Shown: one piece after another, positions 1 to 9,682 of the stretch
Layout of the letters: each line of letters opens with the position of its first letter
Position numbering within the stretch: position 1 is the first letter of the stretch
Assembly: GCA_039105265.1 (NCBI GenBank)
Contig: JAPFFF010000333.1
Location: 1 to 25,952, forward strand
Length of the DNA stretch: 25,952 nucleotides
Source: Tritrichomonas musculus
Lineage: Eukaryota > Parabasalia > Tritrichomonadida > Tritrichomonadidae
Reading direction: 5' to 3'
Notes under the pieces: generated by a model
Database searches by the model: none
What the model saw: only the letters and a program-made list of their open reading frames with translations
What the model was told of the DNA's origin: nothing
Translations under genes and position numbers: made by a program

Positions 1-114
1 AAACAACTTCGAATGAACAAAGAACTTGTCGAATCAAGGATGCTTTTCATTGGGAACAAAGAGCTATTTAATCTTTTTAAAGAAATTATCACATTCATTT
101 TATATAATTATTAA
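1..114 (+). CDS. Possible 3' end of a gene cut by the window edge
   Basis: Frame 1 is open from the first base to a TAA at 112-114, giving 37 residues with the protein-like composition of a charged, helical tail (for example MNKELVESRMLFIGNKELF). The next 1 kb has no comparable open stretch. In DNA this AT-rich, where stops are common, a 37-codon run is suggestive but not conclusive. No family is recognised, and the rest of the gene would lie left of the window. Confidence 0.3.
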   Translation, partial: KQLRMNKELVESRMLFIGNKELFNLFKEIITFILYNY

Positions 115-1141
115 ATATTTATAGTTACTAGGAGACGATTTAATAATTATATAAAAATACGTATCCAACTAATTTTGAATAAGATAAAAGCATTATTGAA
201 TTGACAAGGCTTGATTGGTCCTTAGGACATTGACCAAGTCATTTGAATCTCCTATATATATATATATATATAAAATAAAATAAAAATTAAAAAGAAAAAT
301 TAAATCGTTTCTTTTGAAATAAATCTGTTGCATCAACACGATCCCTAACAACTGAAGCTTTGCTGATGCAACAAATCTTATCGAGGAGTCATTGATAGGG
401 AAACATACAATATTAACTTAGAAGCGTGCTTTTGATGTTTTCCTACACACTTTCGCACCAAAACAGCATATGATTGTTAGCGCTTTTACCTGTATTTTGA
501 GCTTAATATTGAAAATTGAATGAACCTGTGGTATTGTTAACCATTTGTATTAATGATTCGTATTTATAATTAGGGAAAATCATATTTTCTAACTTCCATT
601 GATTATAATCATTTTTTATAAGTCAATCAGAAGGCGAATTTTTGGTTCATTTTTTTAAAAATTTACTTACAGACAAAAACGACTTACAAAAATTGATTTT
701 CAAGAGGTGCGGAAACGGTGAAGTGAAATAGATTCGATCTCCACAGCTGAATCATAGGAATTTATCATCATCATTAATTAGAAATATTTTTATTATAGCA
801 AGTATTAAAACTATATAAGAATGAATGAATCAAAAATATTAGTTAAAATACATTTTCCTCATATAGGGCTAGCACGAAATAATTAGCAAATCATTTGATA
901 AAAAAATCTATTCCGAATTAGCTTCGATCAAAAAAATTATTATTGTGTGCATTTTTTCCAAAAAAAAAATTAATTTTTCCATAAATAAAATTTTACCGCA
1001 GAAATTGTGATCAATTTTTCACAAAAAAAATTTTTTGCGAAAACGGTTTTTGGTCTAAAGTATTAACCTGTATTAATTTGAAAAAAATTTTGAGCAAAAA
1101 CAATTAAATCATGTGAAAAAAAATTTAAAAATAAAAAAAAA
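115..1141. other. AT-rich intergenic DNA without a recognisable gene
   Basis: This stretch is dominated by A and T runs, with a (TA)n microsatellite near 253-272. A short perfect inverted pair lies at 326-335 and 364-373 (TGTTGCATCA / TGATGCAACA, 28-base loop). I see no long ORF and no RNA gene. The stretch 380-500 is somewhat less AT-rich and could hold decayed coding sequence, but no frame gives a recognisable protein. Confidence 0.5.
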
Positions 1142-1143
1142 TA

Positions 1144-2235
1144 GAGTACGCCGAAATAGTGAATTGTTATTTGAAAAAAGTATCAATAATGAAAAAGCAT
1201 AAGTTATTCCAAAGAAAATAAGTTTTTTATATTCAAACTTGTTAAATAAAGAAAAATAAAACTGTATGAAATAACTCTTCCTTTTTGTTCAACGTGAGTT
1301 TTTCTAAATAATCAAAAAATTCGATAGGTAATTGTTTTTATTCAAAAAAAAAATTTTTTCAGAAAAGTTTGTTTTTCAAAAAAAACTATTTTTTTCAATA
1401 AATGTTTGTGATTTAGAAAAAATAGTTTTTCCAAGTTTTTTATATGAAATTCGATTTTATTTATTTAATTCAGTATTGAATGAAAAGTCAAATAATTTCA
1501 GCTCATAATGATCTTATTCTTATTCTTATTTACTTAAAATACCAAAGAATGTAATTTACAATAAATATTGTGTTTATTTTGAATATATTTATGATTGGTC
1601 ATTAATTTTTTAAACATATCATTTTAATTTCGGAATGATCAATATTCTGCTTTAACAAAATGATTTTAAAAAATATATATCAAATAAATTATAAACTTTA
1701 TATAATTGAATTCATTGAATTATTCAAGAACGGGAAATCTATTTTCTTTTTTTCCCCAATTTTTTTATCATATGCCACCTCAACTAACTAATATAACTTC
1801 CAACCTGTAATTTTTTGGCCTATTGTTCATAAAAATCATTAATCTGTATTGGTTGGATTAATAGGAAAATTTATTTTTCTAAAGAAACAAAAATCGTTTG
1901 CCTCATTGGATTATTAAATTTGTAAAACTTATTTTTTTTAGAAAAATATTACTAACAAAATAAACTCAAATACTAAAAAAAGAAGAAACTTGATTTTTTA
2001 AAAAATATTTTTTATCGAAAATATCATGTTTTTTGTAATTCTCCACTTTTTCTGAAAAAAAGTTAGTTATTGTAAAATATATGATAATATTCAAAAAACA
2101 CCAATTTTTCAACAAAAACAAAGTTTTTATTTGGAAATGTTATTAAAAATACAAAAAGAATAGTATACCGAAAATATGGCGCTTTTTTGACTTTGTTAAT
2201 TTTTTCAAAAAAGAAAACGCTATTTCGGCGTACTC
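1144..2235. mobile_element. Non-autonomous or decayed Tc1/mariner-like element with TA-flanked terminal inverted repeats
   Basis: TAGAGTACGCCGAAATAG at 1142-1159 is repeated as a perfect inverse at 2220-2237, and the similarity continues imperfectly inward for about 15 more bases (T-rich, then a GAAAAAA run). If the outermost TA on each side is the target duplication, the element spans 1144-2235 (1,092 bp) with 16-bp perfect ends, which is the Tc1/mariner pattern. The interior is AT-rich with no ORF above about 60 codons, so it encodes no transposase that I can see. A second inward-facing head-like sequence (AGTATACCGAAAATATGGCG) starts at 2162, making 2161-2237 an imperfect hairpin. Family assignment rests only on the ends and the TA flank. 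Confidence 0.6.
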
Positions 2236-2318
2236 TAATATTGAATAAAAAAATAAAAGAAAAAGAAAATTTTAATTAATTTTGATAAAAATAATTATGA
2301 TTATAATTTTCACTTGTC

Positions 2319-2570
2319 CTTTAAGGTACAAATCCAGTACGTTATTTTTTGAATAGGAGAACGTTTATTATTTGAATAGTTGCATGTCTCTGAAAAAGTT
2401 TAAATTGACTAGGTTTGTTTTTGACACTTATTTTACAATTTAAATAAACATTATGACATGTTATATGAAATGGATGAAAATAATCGTTTTTTATTTAACA
2501 TGTCATCTTATTCTTTGAGAATGTCAAAAAAAATTGCGGTTACTAAACGTACTGGATTTGTACCTTAAAG
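2319..2570. mobile_element. Short MITE with 25-bp perfect terminal inverted repeats
   Basis: The 25 bases at 2319-2343, beginning CTTTAAGGTACAAATCCAGT, recur as a perfect inverse at 2546-2570. The unit is 252 bp and has no ORF. A second perfect inverted pair, ATGACATGTTA at 2453-2463 and TAACATGTCAT at 2496-2506, gives it an internal hairpin. TTAA lies within both ends, so the target duplication could be TTAA (piggyBac-like) or TA (Tc1/mariner-like); because these bases are part of the palindromic end, the sequence alone does not decide. Perfect ends suggest a fairly recent insertion. Confidence 0.7.
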
Positions 2571-2755
2571 AGTTTTTATATTTATTTTGTGACAAAACTT
2601 ATGACATTTTCGATAGATGCATCACATAATTGATCATTTAATTCACTATATTGAATATCTTTGAGAATTGGTATGATATCATATAATAATAAATTTGTTC
2701 TTAGCTCACATTCATTTTTGAGTGAATTGAGACATATCATTGCCAAAATTTTTTT

Positions 2756-2875
2756 TTTCAAATAAGCAAAAAATTTTATTTCAATTTTCAAATAAGCAAA
2801 AAATTTTATTCCAAATTTCAATTACGCAAAAATTTTTTTATTCAAATTTCATTTAAGTAAAAAAATTTTTCGGGC
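2756..2875. repeat. Four-copy 30-bp tandem repeat
   Basis: Units starting TTTCAAATAAGCAAAAAATT begin at 2756, 2786, 2816 and about 2847. The first two are nearly identical and the last two are diverged. On the minus strand the first two units read as a repeated FFAYLK peptide at the start of a 79-codon ORF (2582-2821), most likely a by-product of the repeat. Confidence 0.7.
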
Positions 2876-3525
2876 AATCGGATTTTCCATTGATCCACTT
2901 TTTGAATGGTTTATACTCAAAAAAAGTGGAGATGTTAAGTACCGTCAATATTTGAATCTCATACACATTCAATTAATCTCAGACATTTTTGAGATATTAT
3001 TCAAAAAATTGTGAAAATTTATTTAATTTTTTTTCTTTTAATTCAAATTTAATATTAATTATAAACAACACGTATTTGCAATTTATTATTATTATTAAAT
3101 AGTAAAGTTGAATAAAAATCAATGTTTGTTTGAATTTTTTTTTAATTCTTTGAATTTTTTTTAACAGCTATCAAAATTATTTTTGGCAGAATTGAAAATT
3201 TTTTTGGCAGCATTCAATTTTTTTCCGATACTATTCAAAATTCTATCCCTTCAGAAATAATAAAATGATTTTTTTGCAATTTAATCATTAAAATAAATTT
3301 TATAAAGAGTATTTCTTTCTTTTAGAGCAAATAATAAAAGCAAGTTTTAATTTTTTATTCATATCTTAGATATTTCATAAATATTTGGAATAATAATGTC
3401 TGTCAGCTTCTTAAGTTTTAAATTAGGAAAGGATATTCAATTAAAAATAAAAACTAAAAAAAGGTTAAAAATAAGAGCAAATGAAAATTGAGATTTCTTT
3501 TTAAATAATGCTTAAATGTAGTAAA
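2876..3525. other. AT-rich spacer without a recognisable gene
   Basis: There are long T and A runs and no ORF. Two loose repeats of a TTTTTGGCAG-plus-ATT motif occur near 3180-3225. It borders the 3' end of the transposase gene, so the left terminus of that transposon might be expected here, but I could not find an inverted repeat to match one. Confidence 0.4.
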
Positions 3526-4728
3526 TTAATATAATATTGATAAATTGCCAAGCATATTTAATGATATCATTGCTGGAACTGAAGATAAGACCTTACCAGA
3601 ACTAATATTTGTTTGAGAATATAAATAAAAATTTACATTATTTTTATCTGGTTTCGGAATTTGATCAACGTTTAAAAAGTTCTGATTGTAATAATGATTT
3701 CCTATTCGTAATCTTTCATCATTTGATGACAAATTCCTATTAGAAATATCAAATGTATTTCGTTTGCTTTGAAAAATTTCTTGATCGTTTATATTTTCGG
3801 TTACGTATTTACTGTTTAGGCCCATTTTTGGGTTAAAAGGATAAATTCCTGTATAATAAAAACCATTTCTTAAAATCTGAGGATCTAAGCTTGACCAAGC
3901 ATCTATCATTGATAAAACCGTTAAATATCGTACTTTTTTTCTTTTTGAATTAAAATTTATTGCTTGAATATTATATATAGGACTATATGAGTATTTTGAA
4001 ATTCGACTTTTGAGACTTTTAGCAACACAAACATCGAAAGGTTGCAGAATATGTGTTGTATGTGAAGGTAAAGTGATTAAAGTAATATTAAAAATTTTTA
4101 AATATTCGATTGCGAAAGAACTAATCCTCGATCCGTGGCAATCCACCAATAATAATATTTCATCCCATCTAATCTCGACTGGTAGTGATAATCTGAATTT
4201 TGATATGTCATGAGAAAAGAATATAGAAAATGCGTTCCATAAAAAATTGGTCATCCAGCCACTTTTTTGACTGAAAAAGTGGGCTTGTAAACCTTTCAAT
4301 TCGTTTGGTAAATAACAAATATTAGGTAAAATTATAGTTGGCATTAATTTATTTCCACTTGCATTAAAAGGGAAAAGTCCGGTATAGTGCTCGCTTAAAT
4401 TTTCTATTTCTGTTAATGGTAACATTTCTTTTTGGCATAAAACCTTGTACTTTTTATTAGAAGCTGAGCTAGTCTCATCCACGTTCCATATCAAACGTGG
4501 ATCTTTTCTGAAAATTTGCTGGTTTTTTGAATAAAAACAATTTATAATAGATTTTTTTCCATGAGATCTTCTGAGTGCTTCCAATGTTTCTTGATTTTTT
4601 AATATTATTTCGTGCTTTTGGCAAAACGTATAAAGCCATTGTTCTGACGGCGGATATGCCATTAAAGAGTTAACAAAACGTTGAAGATCGCCAGGGAGAC
4701 CTTTAAAATTATGAAATTTAATATTCAT
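3526..4728 (-). CDS. CENP-B/pogo-type DDE transposase, 5'-truncated
   Basis: This is a DNA-transposon transposase of the pogo/Tigger branch of Tc1/mariner, a nuclear enzyme that binds transposon ends and cuts and joins DNA. The first in-frame ATG is at 4728 (400 residues); the frame stays open to 4767. Numbered from that ATG, residues 1-60 fit a CENP-B-type helix-turn-helix (PPSEQWLYTFCQKHEI). The DDE_1 domain follows, with likely catalytic aspartates in WNVDET (D84), LLLVDCHGSR (D196) and HTTHILQPFD (D232), the last two separated by 35 residues. GWMTN and FRLSLP are also typical. The C-terminal SSGKVLSS block resembles the end of related protist transposases, so the 3' end appears intact. 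The usual first helix-turn-helix is missing: the frame ends where the GC-richer boundary sequence begins, so the gene was probably cut on its 5' side. No terminal inverted repeats were found, so it is probably immobile. Confidence 0.85.
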   Translation of the reverse strand: MNIKFHNFKGLPGDLQRFVNSLMAYPPSEQWLYTFCQKHEIILKNQETLEALRRSHGKKSIINCFYSKNQQIFRKDPRLIWNVDETSSASNKKYKVLCQKEMLPLTEIENLSEHYTGLFPFNASGNKLMPTIILPNICYLPNELKGLQAHFFSQKSGWMTNFLWNAFSIFFSHDISKFRLSLPVEIRWDEILLLVDCHGSRISSFAIEYLKIFNITLITLPSHTTHILQPFDVCVAKSLKSRISKYSYSPIYNIQAINFNSKRKKVRYLTVLSMIDAWSSLDPQILRNGFYYTGIYPFNPKMGLNSKYVTENINDQEIFQSKRNTFDISNRNLSSNDERLRIGNHYYNQNFLNVDQIPKPDKNNVNFYLYSQTNISSGKVLSSVPAMISLNMLGNLSILY

Positions 4729-4758
4729 TTTGTTAAGTAAGTAAAAAGCTCTCAAATA

Positions 4759-4890
4759 CTGGTCATGTCAGTAGTATATACGAGTCGGTTTTCGCTGGGG
4801 GTCGCAGGTCTGGACTAAGAACGAACTCGTCATAAAAGAAAAAGAAAAGAAAAGAAAAAGAAAAAAAGAAAAGAAAAAAAAAAAATATTC
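4759..4890 (+). repeat. Possible SINE-like stretch with GA-rich tail
   Basis: The stretch 4775-4830 is unusually GC-rich for this flank and contains GGGGGTCGCAGGTCTGGAC, which resembles the T-arm/B-box region of a tRNA gene (consensus GGTTCGANNCC) but with mismatches. It is followed by an A-rich tail of AAAAG units (4836-4888), the layout of a tRNA-derived SINE. ACGAGT near 4780 and ACTCGT near 4825 could form a short stem. No convincing A box is seen, so this is tentative. Confidence 0.25.
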
Positions 4891-4907
4891 TTGTTCTCAC
4901 TACTGCT

Positions 4908-5150
4908 CCCCATCCATGAAACGGCACAGGTACCCCACCCCACAACCGCCCATCTATGAAACGGCACAGGTACCTGCCCCACTGCCCACTATCTATGAAA
5001 CAGCACAGGTGCCCCACCCCACTGCCCTCCATCTACGAAACAGCTTAGGTACCCCGCCATCTATGAAACGGCACAGGTAGCACCCCGAGAATCTCGTACA
5101 TACCACCATCTACTTAATGGCACATGTACTCCACCACGAGGACCCTCTTA
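4908..5150. repeat. GC-richer minisatellite, about 40-bp unit
   Basis: About six diverged units carry the core CATCTATGAAACGGCACAGG followed by TACC and a C-rich stretch. The first three are spaced near 39-40 bp and later ones are shorter or degenerate. Base composition contrasts sharply with both neighbours. An 89-codon minus-strand ORF over 4763-5032 is a product of the repeat and the purine tract. The array forms the edge between ordinary flank and the palindrome. Confidence 0.7.
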
Positions 5151-5159
5151 GAAAAGACC

Positions 5160-5789
5160 TACTAATACATCTATGCTAATACATCCATACTAATATATCC
5201 ATACTAATACATCTATACTAATACATCCATACTAATATATCCATACTAATACATCTATGCTAATATATCCATGCTAATACATCTATACTAATACATCTAT
5301 ACTAATACATCTATACTAATACATCTATACTAATACATCTATACTAATACATCTATACTAATACATCTATACTAATACATCTATACTAATACATCTATAC
5401 TAATACATCTATACTAATACATCTATACTAATACATCTATACTAATATATCCATGCTAATACATCTATACTAATACATCTATACTAATACATCTATACTA
5501 ATATATCCACTTATAATATATCCATGCTAATACATCTATACTAATACATCTATACTAATATATCTATACTAATACATCTATACTAATACATCTATACTAA
5601 TACATCTATACTAATACATCTATACTAATACATCTATACTAATACATCTATACTAATACATCTATACTAATACATCTATACTAATACATCTATACTAATA
5701 CATCTATACTAATACATCTATACTAATATATCTATACTAATATATCTATACTAATACATCTATACTAATATATCCACTTATAATACATT
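5160..5789. repeat. Satellite A, 14-bp unit
   Basis: Tandem CATCTATACTAATA units (14 bp) occupy about 630 bp, with interspersed variants containing ATATCCATGC and ATATCCACTTATAATA. The top strand is nearly free of G. The array ends 70 bp before the ORF1 start codon. Confidence 0.95.
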
Positions 5790-5859
5790 AAAAAAACACA
5801 CTAACAAAAAATACAAACAACCTGTTTTCGTTTTAAATATGTTTTTTATTCGTTTGTAA
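5790..5859 (+). promoter_or_regulatory. Probable ORF1 upstream region
   Basis: This 70-bp AT-rich stretch lies between satellite A and the ORF1 ATG and is identical in the right arm (25288-25357). Any proximal promoter for ORF1 must lie here or in the satellite. I see no clear TATA box, and no trichomonad-type initiator (TCA followed by Y-T/A) just before the ATG. Confidence 0.3.
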
Positions 5860-8340
5860 ATGCAACCACTAACTACAAACTGCGATAGCCAAGAAGAACA
5901 AGGAACTTTCGAAACAATTCGCGAACTCGATTACAATATATTCGATAAAGAAGGTGTTAAGCTTCCTTTCTCTTACTTCTATACTAACTCCAAAACCGAA
6001 ACATTGCTGCATAACATAACATATACATTAAACATTAACGATACAGCCAATATCGATTTTACGCTTGGTGGAACAAACAATAAAGAGCTTAAACCATTAT
6101 GTTCTAGATTCTGCGATAATATTATTATCCATTTTATTATACCCGAAGATATTATAAAGAATAATAAAGCATTAAAGAATTATATTAAACGTAAGGGAAC
6201 AAACGACCAACCAGAAGAGAATACACCAAAGTCCAAAGAAGACCGACAATTTAATAAAGTTCTTAAAGAAATTACGCCATTCCTTGCTAACAATACAGAA
6301 ATTATTAGAGAGTTATTTAATAAATTCGATATACTAATTAATAAGACAAGCATAAAGCCGACATCGTTTAAAGTCGATAAAGGAACCATTAAACAGTTTA
6401 TTAAAATATCTCTGCAAGATGTTCCACTAGATAAGGTTCTTAATATTGTATGCAATAAAGAGAGAATTAAAGAGTTTAACGATAATGGTATATTTATAAA
6501 CGATATCGAAATAATCCAAGACTTTAGCGGAACCATTAACAAGAAGGATGTTATAGATTATTTATTAACGAAGCCAGACTTTAGAAAAGAAGGAGAGGAA
6601 TCCATTAACAACAATACAACAGAAGAACCGATTAAAATAATTATAGATAATAATGCATCTGTCGGTTCCAATTGTTTAACATTTATAACGAATTCTTCTT
6701 TTGGTGCTGTTAGGTATAATTTTTATAATAAATTCGCGCAAGCAATAGAATCTCCAAATGTTCGAGGTAGTGTCGGAAACCATTACATCCATTGGATAAA
6801 TAACCAAGAACAGATATTAAAGGATAATATTAAGAAATCTCTCGATACAGGTATTTTAAGATTAGAAATAACATATTATATCGATAACCAAGCGATAACA
6901 GAAGAATACATTAACAAACACCTCGATTATTTTGTTTATATATTACCTCCAAATCTTATATTCTATAACAGTATATCCAAGCAATGGTCGCTATTACTTA
7001 ATGCTATTAAATATAATCTTTGTGTTGTGGATTTGGATTATAACTTGGCTTTGTTCTCTTACTCGATAAACAAGCTAACAAACAACATAAACGGCTTTTA
7101 TATTAAGAACGTTAATACAAACAAGCTTTCGAACATACTTAAATTATATTCGTTTAATTATCCAATTATTCTGGTATCATTTAAGCGAACTATCGAAGAA
7201 GGAAACGACAATTTGCTTATTAAACAACGAATATATACAAAAGAACTAATAAACACAATAAACAAATCGTTTGTATTAAACGAACTAATAACTTATATAT
7301 CGAACGGAAATACTTACTTTACACCATTTATTACTAAAGATACAACCATTAAAGCCGAAGATGTAGGTTTATTAGATTGCCCGATTTGTCGCTTACGATT
7401 ACAACCAAAGAAGAACATAAACCAATTTACAACCTATAACATTCCTATAGTGTTTAAACCAATCGATAACATAAGCAAAATAACCAAACTGTTAAAGAAA
7501 GACAAAGAAGAGAATCTATTTAAAAATGCGAGAGAAGAATTAATAAACGAACTAATAAAACAAAAAGAAGAAGAGTCTAACCAACAGATACAAGATACCA
7601 CAAAAATAAAGAGTATGTTTATTAATTCGTTTAACGATACTCTTAATTCGAACAAACATAAATTAATCGAATTGGAGAACAAGACGCATTTATTTGTTTA
7701 TGCTTTTAAATTTATATTTACTCGATATGGGAACAAGGCTTTATTATTATGCAGTAAACAAAACAATATTGGTAGCGAATCTAATTTATCTATTTACTGG
7801 TCGGTTAATTCTGTTTACGATTATTTACGAGAGAACATTAACAAATGGACAGAAATAGCGAATAACATTTATGGCTCTTCGTTAGGAATACCTATAATGG
7901 AGATAGAAAAGGAAGGTGTCTATTATAATGCTTCTCGTAATCTCCGTGCAAAAATAAATATTGTTAACAGCACAACAACAAGAGACGAGATACATGTTAA
8001 CCAACCTCTAGAGTATTACACGAACACAGCAATAGATAAAGAAGTACCGAACAATATTAAAGACGATAATATATTAACACATAACAGTTATCGTAAAGGA
8101 AAACACGAACCAATAGATAAACTTGTTAAAGAAGGGGATGCTATCGAAATTTTTAATACTTTCGAATATAAAGGAAGCTATTTAATTAGTTTTCGATTAG
8201 ATGGCAAGGAATTAACAGCAAAGAGCACTAGATTCCTAGACGATATAATTAAAGACAAAGAAAGTGTTTTTAAAGTTGTTGTTGGTGTACCAAAGATGCA
8301 CCCAATTAGTAGACGACGTTGTTATTATTTTATTTCTTAA
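5860..8340 (+). CDS. ORF1, 826-residue protein of unrecognised family (left arm)
   Basis: The frame runs from an ATG 70 bp after satellite A to a TAA. Being open for 826 codons in AT-rich DNA, it is almost certainly a real gene. I recognise no family. There is no signal peptide and no clear membrane segment; the protein is rich in Asn, Ile and Lys. Visible blocks are a polar N-terminal third, a conserved-looking middle (VRGSVGNHYIHW near 301-312, GILRLEITYY at 331-340, ILPPNLIFYNSISKQW at 361-376, NLCVVDLDYNLALFSYSINK at 386-405, NGFYIKNV at 411-418), one CPIC pair at 507-510 that might bind metal with other ligands, a charged helix likely to form a coiled coil (about 544-580), and a C-terminal domain (750-826). 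The middle and C-terminal blocks each recur as separate diverged fragments in the same arm, supporting them as domains. The function is unknown; a replication or DNA-binding role would be only a guess. Confidence 0.85.
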   Translation: MQPLTTNCDSQEEQGTFETIRELDYNIFDKEGVKLPFSYFYTNSKTETLLHNITYTLNINDTANIDFTLGGTNNKELKPLCSRFCDNIIIHFIIPEDIIKNNKALKNYIKRKGTNDQPEENTPKSKEDRQFNKVLKEITPFLANNTEIIRELFNKFDILINKTSIKPTSFKVDKGTIKQFIKISLQDVPLDKVLNIVCNKERIKEFNDNGIFINDIEIIQDFSGTINKKDVIDYLLTKPDFRKEGEESINNNTTEEPIKIIIDNNASVGSNCLTFITNSSFGAVRYNFYNKFAQAIESPNVRGSVGNHYIHWINNQEQILKDNIKKSLDTGILRLEITYYIDNQAITEEYINKHLDYFVYILPPNLIFYNSISKQWSLLLNAIKYNLCVVDLDYNLALFSYSINKLTNNINGFYIKNVNTNKLSNILKLYSFNYPIILVSFKRTIEEGNDNLLIKQRIYTKELINTINKSFVLNELITYISNGNTYFTPFITKDTTIKAEDVGLLDCPICRLRLQPKKNINQFTTYNIPIVFKPIDNISKITKLLKKDKEENLFKNAREELINELIKQKEEESNQQIQDTTKIKSMFINSFNDTLNSNKHKLIELENKTHLFVYAFKFIFTRYGNKALLLCSKQNNIGSESNLSIYWSVNSVYDYLRENINKWTEIANNIYGSSLGIPIMEIEKEGVYYNASRNLRAKINIVNSTTTRDEIHVNQPLEYYTNTAIDKEVPNNIKDDNILTHNSYRKGKHEPIDKLVKEGDAIEIFNTFEYKGSYLISFRLDGKELTAKSTRFLDDIIKDKESVFKVVVGVPKMHPISRRRCYYFIS

Positions 8341-8460
8341 AGCAGGAAGCAGACATAACCAAATATTATAACAATTAATTGCTACTTTTAAGATTTATAC
8401 AATATTCTATTTTTTGGAATCCACAAAGGAACAACATTATTAGAAACGCATAGAGTGACC
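8341..8460. repeat. P box copy 1
   Basis: This is about 120 bp starting directly after the ORF1 stop codon. It is clearly homologous to 10214-10351: both contain ATAACCAAATA, ATTAATTGCTACTTTT, then TTTTTGGAATCCACAAAGGA, ACAACATT and AGAAAC. It leads into degenerate satellite A units and satellite B. Its identity as a regulatory element, a 3' processing region or a recombination boundary is not known. Confidence 0.75.
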
Positions 8461-8546
8461 CATTTACATTATCCAGGTGGCAAATTCTACCATCTCTAAA
8501 ACGCGACCATATAAAGCAACATTTTTGCTGTTTAGAGGTTTTATAG

Positions 8547-8683
8547 TATATCCATTAATATATCCAACAATATATCCACCAATACAATCCAATAGTATAT
8601 ATATTAATACATCCACTATTATATCCACTTATGGAACACCCAACAATATATCCACTAATACATCCACTTATAATATATCCATG
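8547..8683. repeat. Degenerate satellite A-like units
   Basis: Irregular repeats of ATATCCA(C/T)TAATACATCCA and TATAATATATCCATG resemble the variant units of satellite A. They lie downstream of P box 1. The 81-codon ORF at 8477-8722 over this block (many Ile/Pro/Thr/Asn repeats) is a repeat translation and not a credible gene. Confidence 0.6.
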
Positions 8684-8703
8684 CGAGCTATATTACATAA
8701 AGA

Positions 8704-8790
8704 TATAGAGGTATCTAACTAGACAGGTATCTAACAAAGCATAGAGGTATCGTATAAAACCAATAGGTATCGCACAAAACCATATACTCT
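8704..8790. repeat. Short GGTATC repeat (mirrored at 22357-22443)
   Basis: Four units of about 20 bp carry the core AGAGGTATC or ATAGGTATC, followed by GTATAAAACC- or CACAAAACC-type ends. They bridge the degenerate A units and satellite B. Confidence 0.6.
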
Positions 8791-9680
8791 GTATACTACT
8801 AACTATATACTACTACTAACTATATACTACTACTAACTATATACTACTACTAACTATATACTACTACTAACTATATACTACTACTAACTATATACTACTA
8901 CTAACTATATACTACTACTAACTATATACTACTACTAACTATATACTACTACTAACTATATACTACTACTAACTATATACTACTACTAACTATATACTAC
9001 TACTAACTATATACTACTACTAACTATATACTACTACTAACTATATACTACTACTAACTATATACTACTACTAACTATATACTACTACTAACTATATACT
9101 ACTACTAACTATATACTACTACTAACTATATACTACTACTAACTATATACTACTACTAACTATATACTACTACTAACTATATACTACTACTAACTATATA
9201 CTACTACTAACTATACTAACTATATACTACTACTATATACTACTAACTATATACTACTACTACTAACTATATACTACTACTAACTATATACTACTACTAA
9301 CTATATACTATACTACTATATACTACTACTACTATATACTACTACTAACTATATACTACTAACTTATATACTACTACTAACTATATACTACTACTAACTA
9401 TATACTACATACTACTATACTATATACTACTACTAACTATAACTACTATACTATATACTACTACTAACTATATACTACTACTAACTATATACTACTACTA
9501 ACTATATACTACTACTATACTATATACTACTACAATATACAAGTTATATACTACTACTAACTACATACTACTACTAACATATATACTACTACTAACTATG
9601 CATTAATTACTACTACCTATATACCAACTACATACTAATTACATATTAACAATATACAAGTTATATACCTTATATACAAA
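8791..9680. repeat. Satellite B, 17-bp unit (left arm)
   Basis: The unit is AACTATATACTACTACT, regular from about 8800 to 9205. After that the array becomes irregular, with many small insertions and deletions and interrupted units to about 9600, then a non-periodic AT-rich tail. The whole region is about 65 bp longer than its mirror copy. Confidence 0.9.
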
Positions 9681-9682
9681 CT

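Noticed and set aside
2582-2821. 79-codon minus-strand ORF
   Set aside because: Its first third is the translated 30-bp tandem repeat. The last 50 residues (LKDIQYSELNDQLCDAS) look more protein-like and might be a gene remnant, but I cannot support a gene.
4775-4830. A tRNA gene
   Set aside because: There is only B-box resemblance, with mismatches, and no cloverleaf or A box that I can fold by eye.
4763-5032. 89-codon minus-strand ORF
   Set aside because: It is a product of the minisatellite and the purine tract (runs of F and L).
5800-5860. Trichomonad initiator element before ORF1
   Set aside because: No TCA-type initiator is found within about 30 bases of the ATG, so this does not support a parabasalid host, although it does not exclude it.
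6180-6542. 120- and 82-codon frames antisense to ORF1 in both arms, and 4010-4213 antisense to the transposase
   Set aside because: They are shadow frames of longer, more credible genes.
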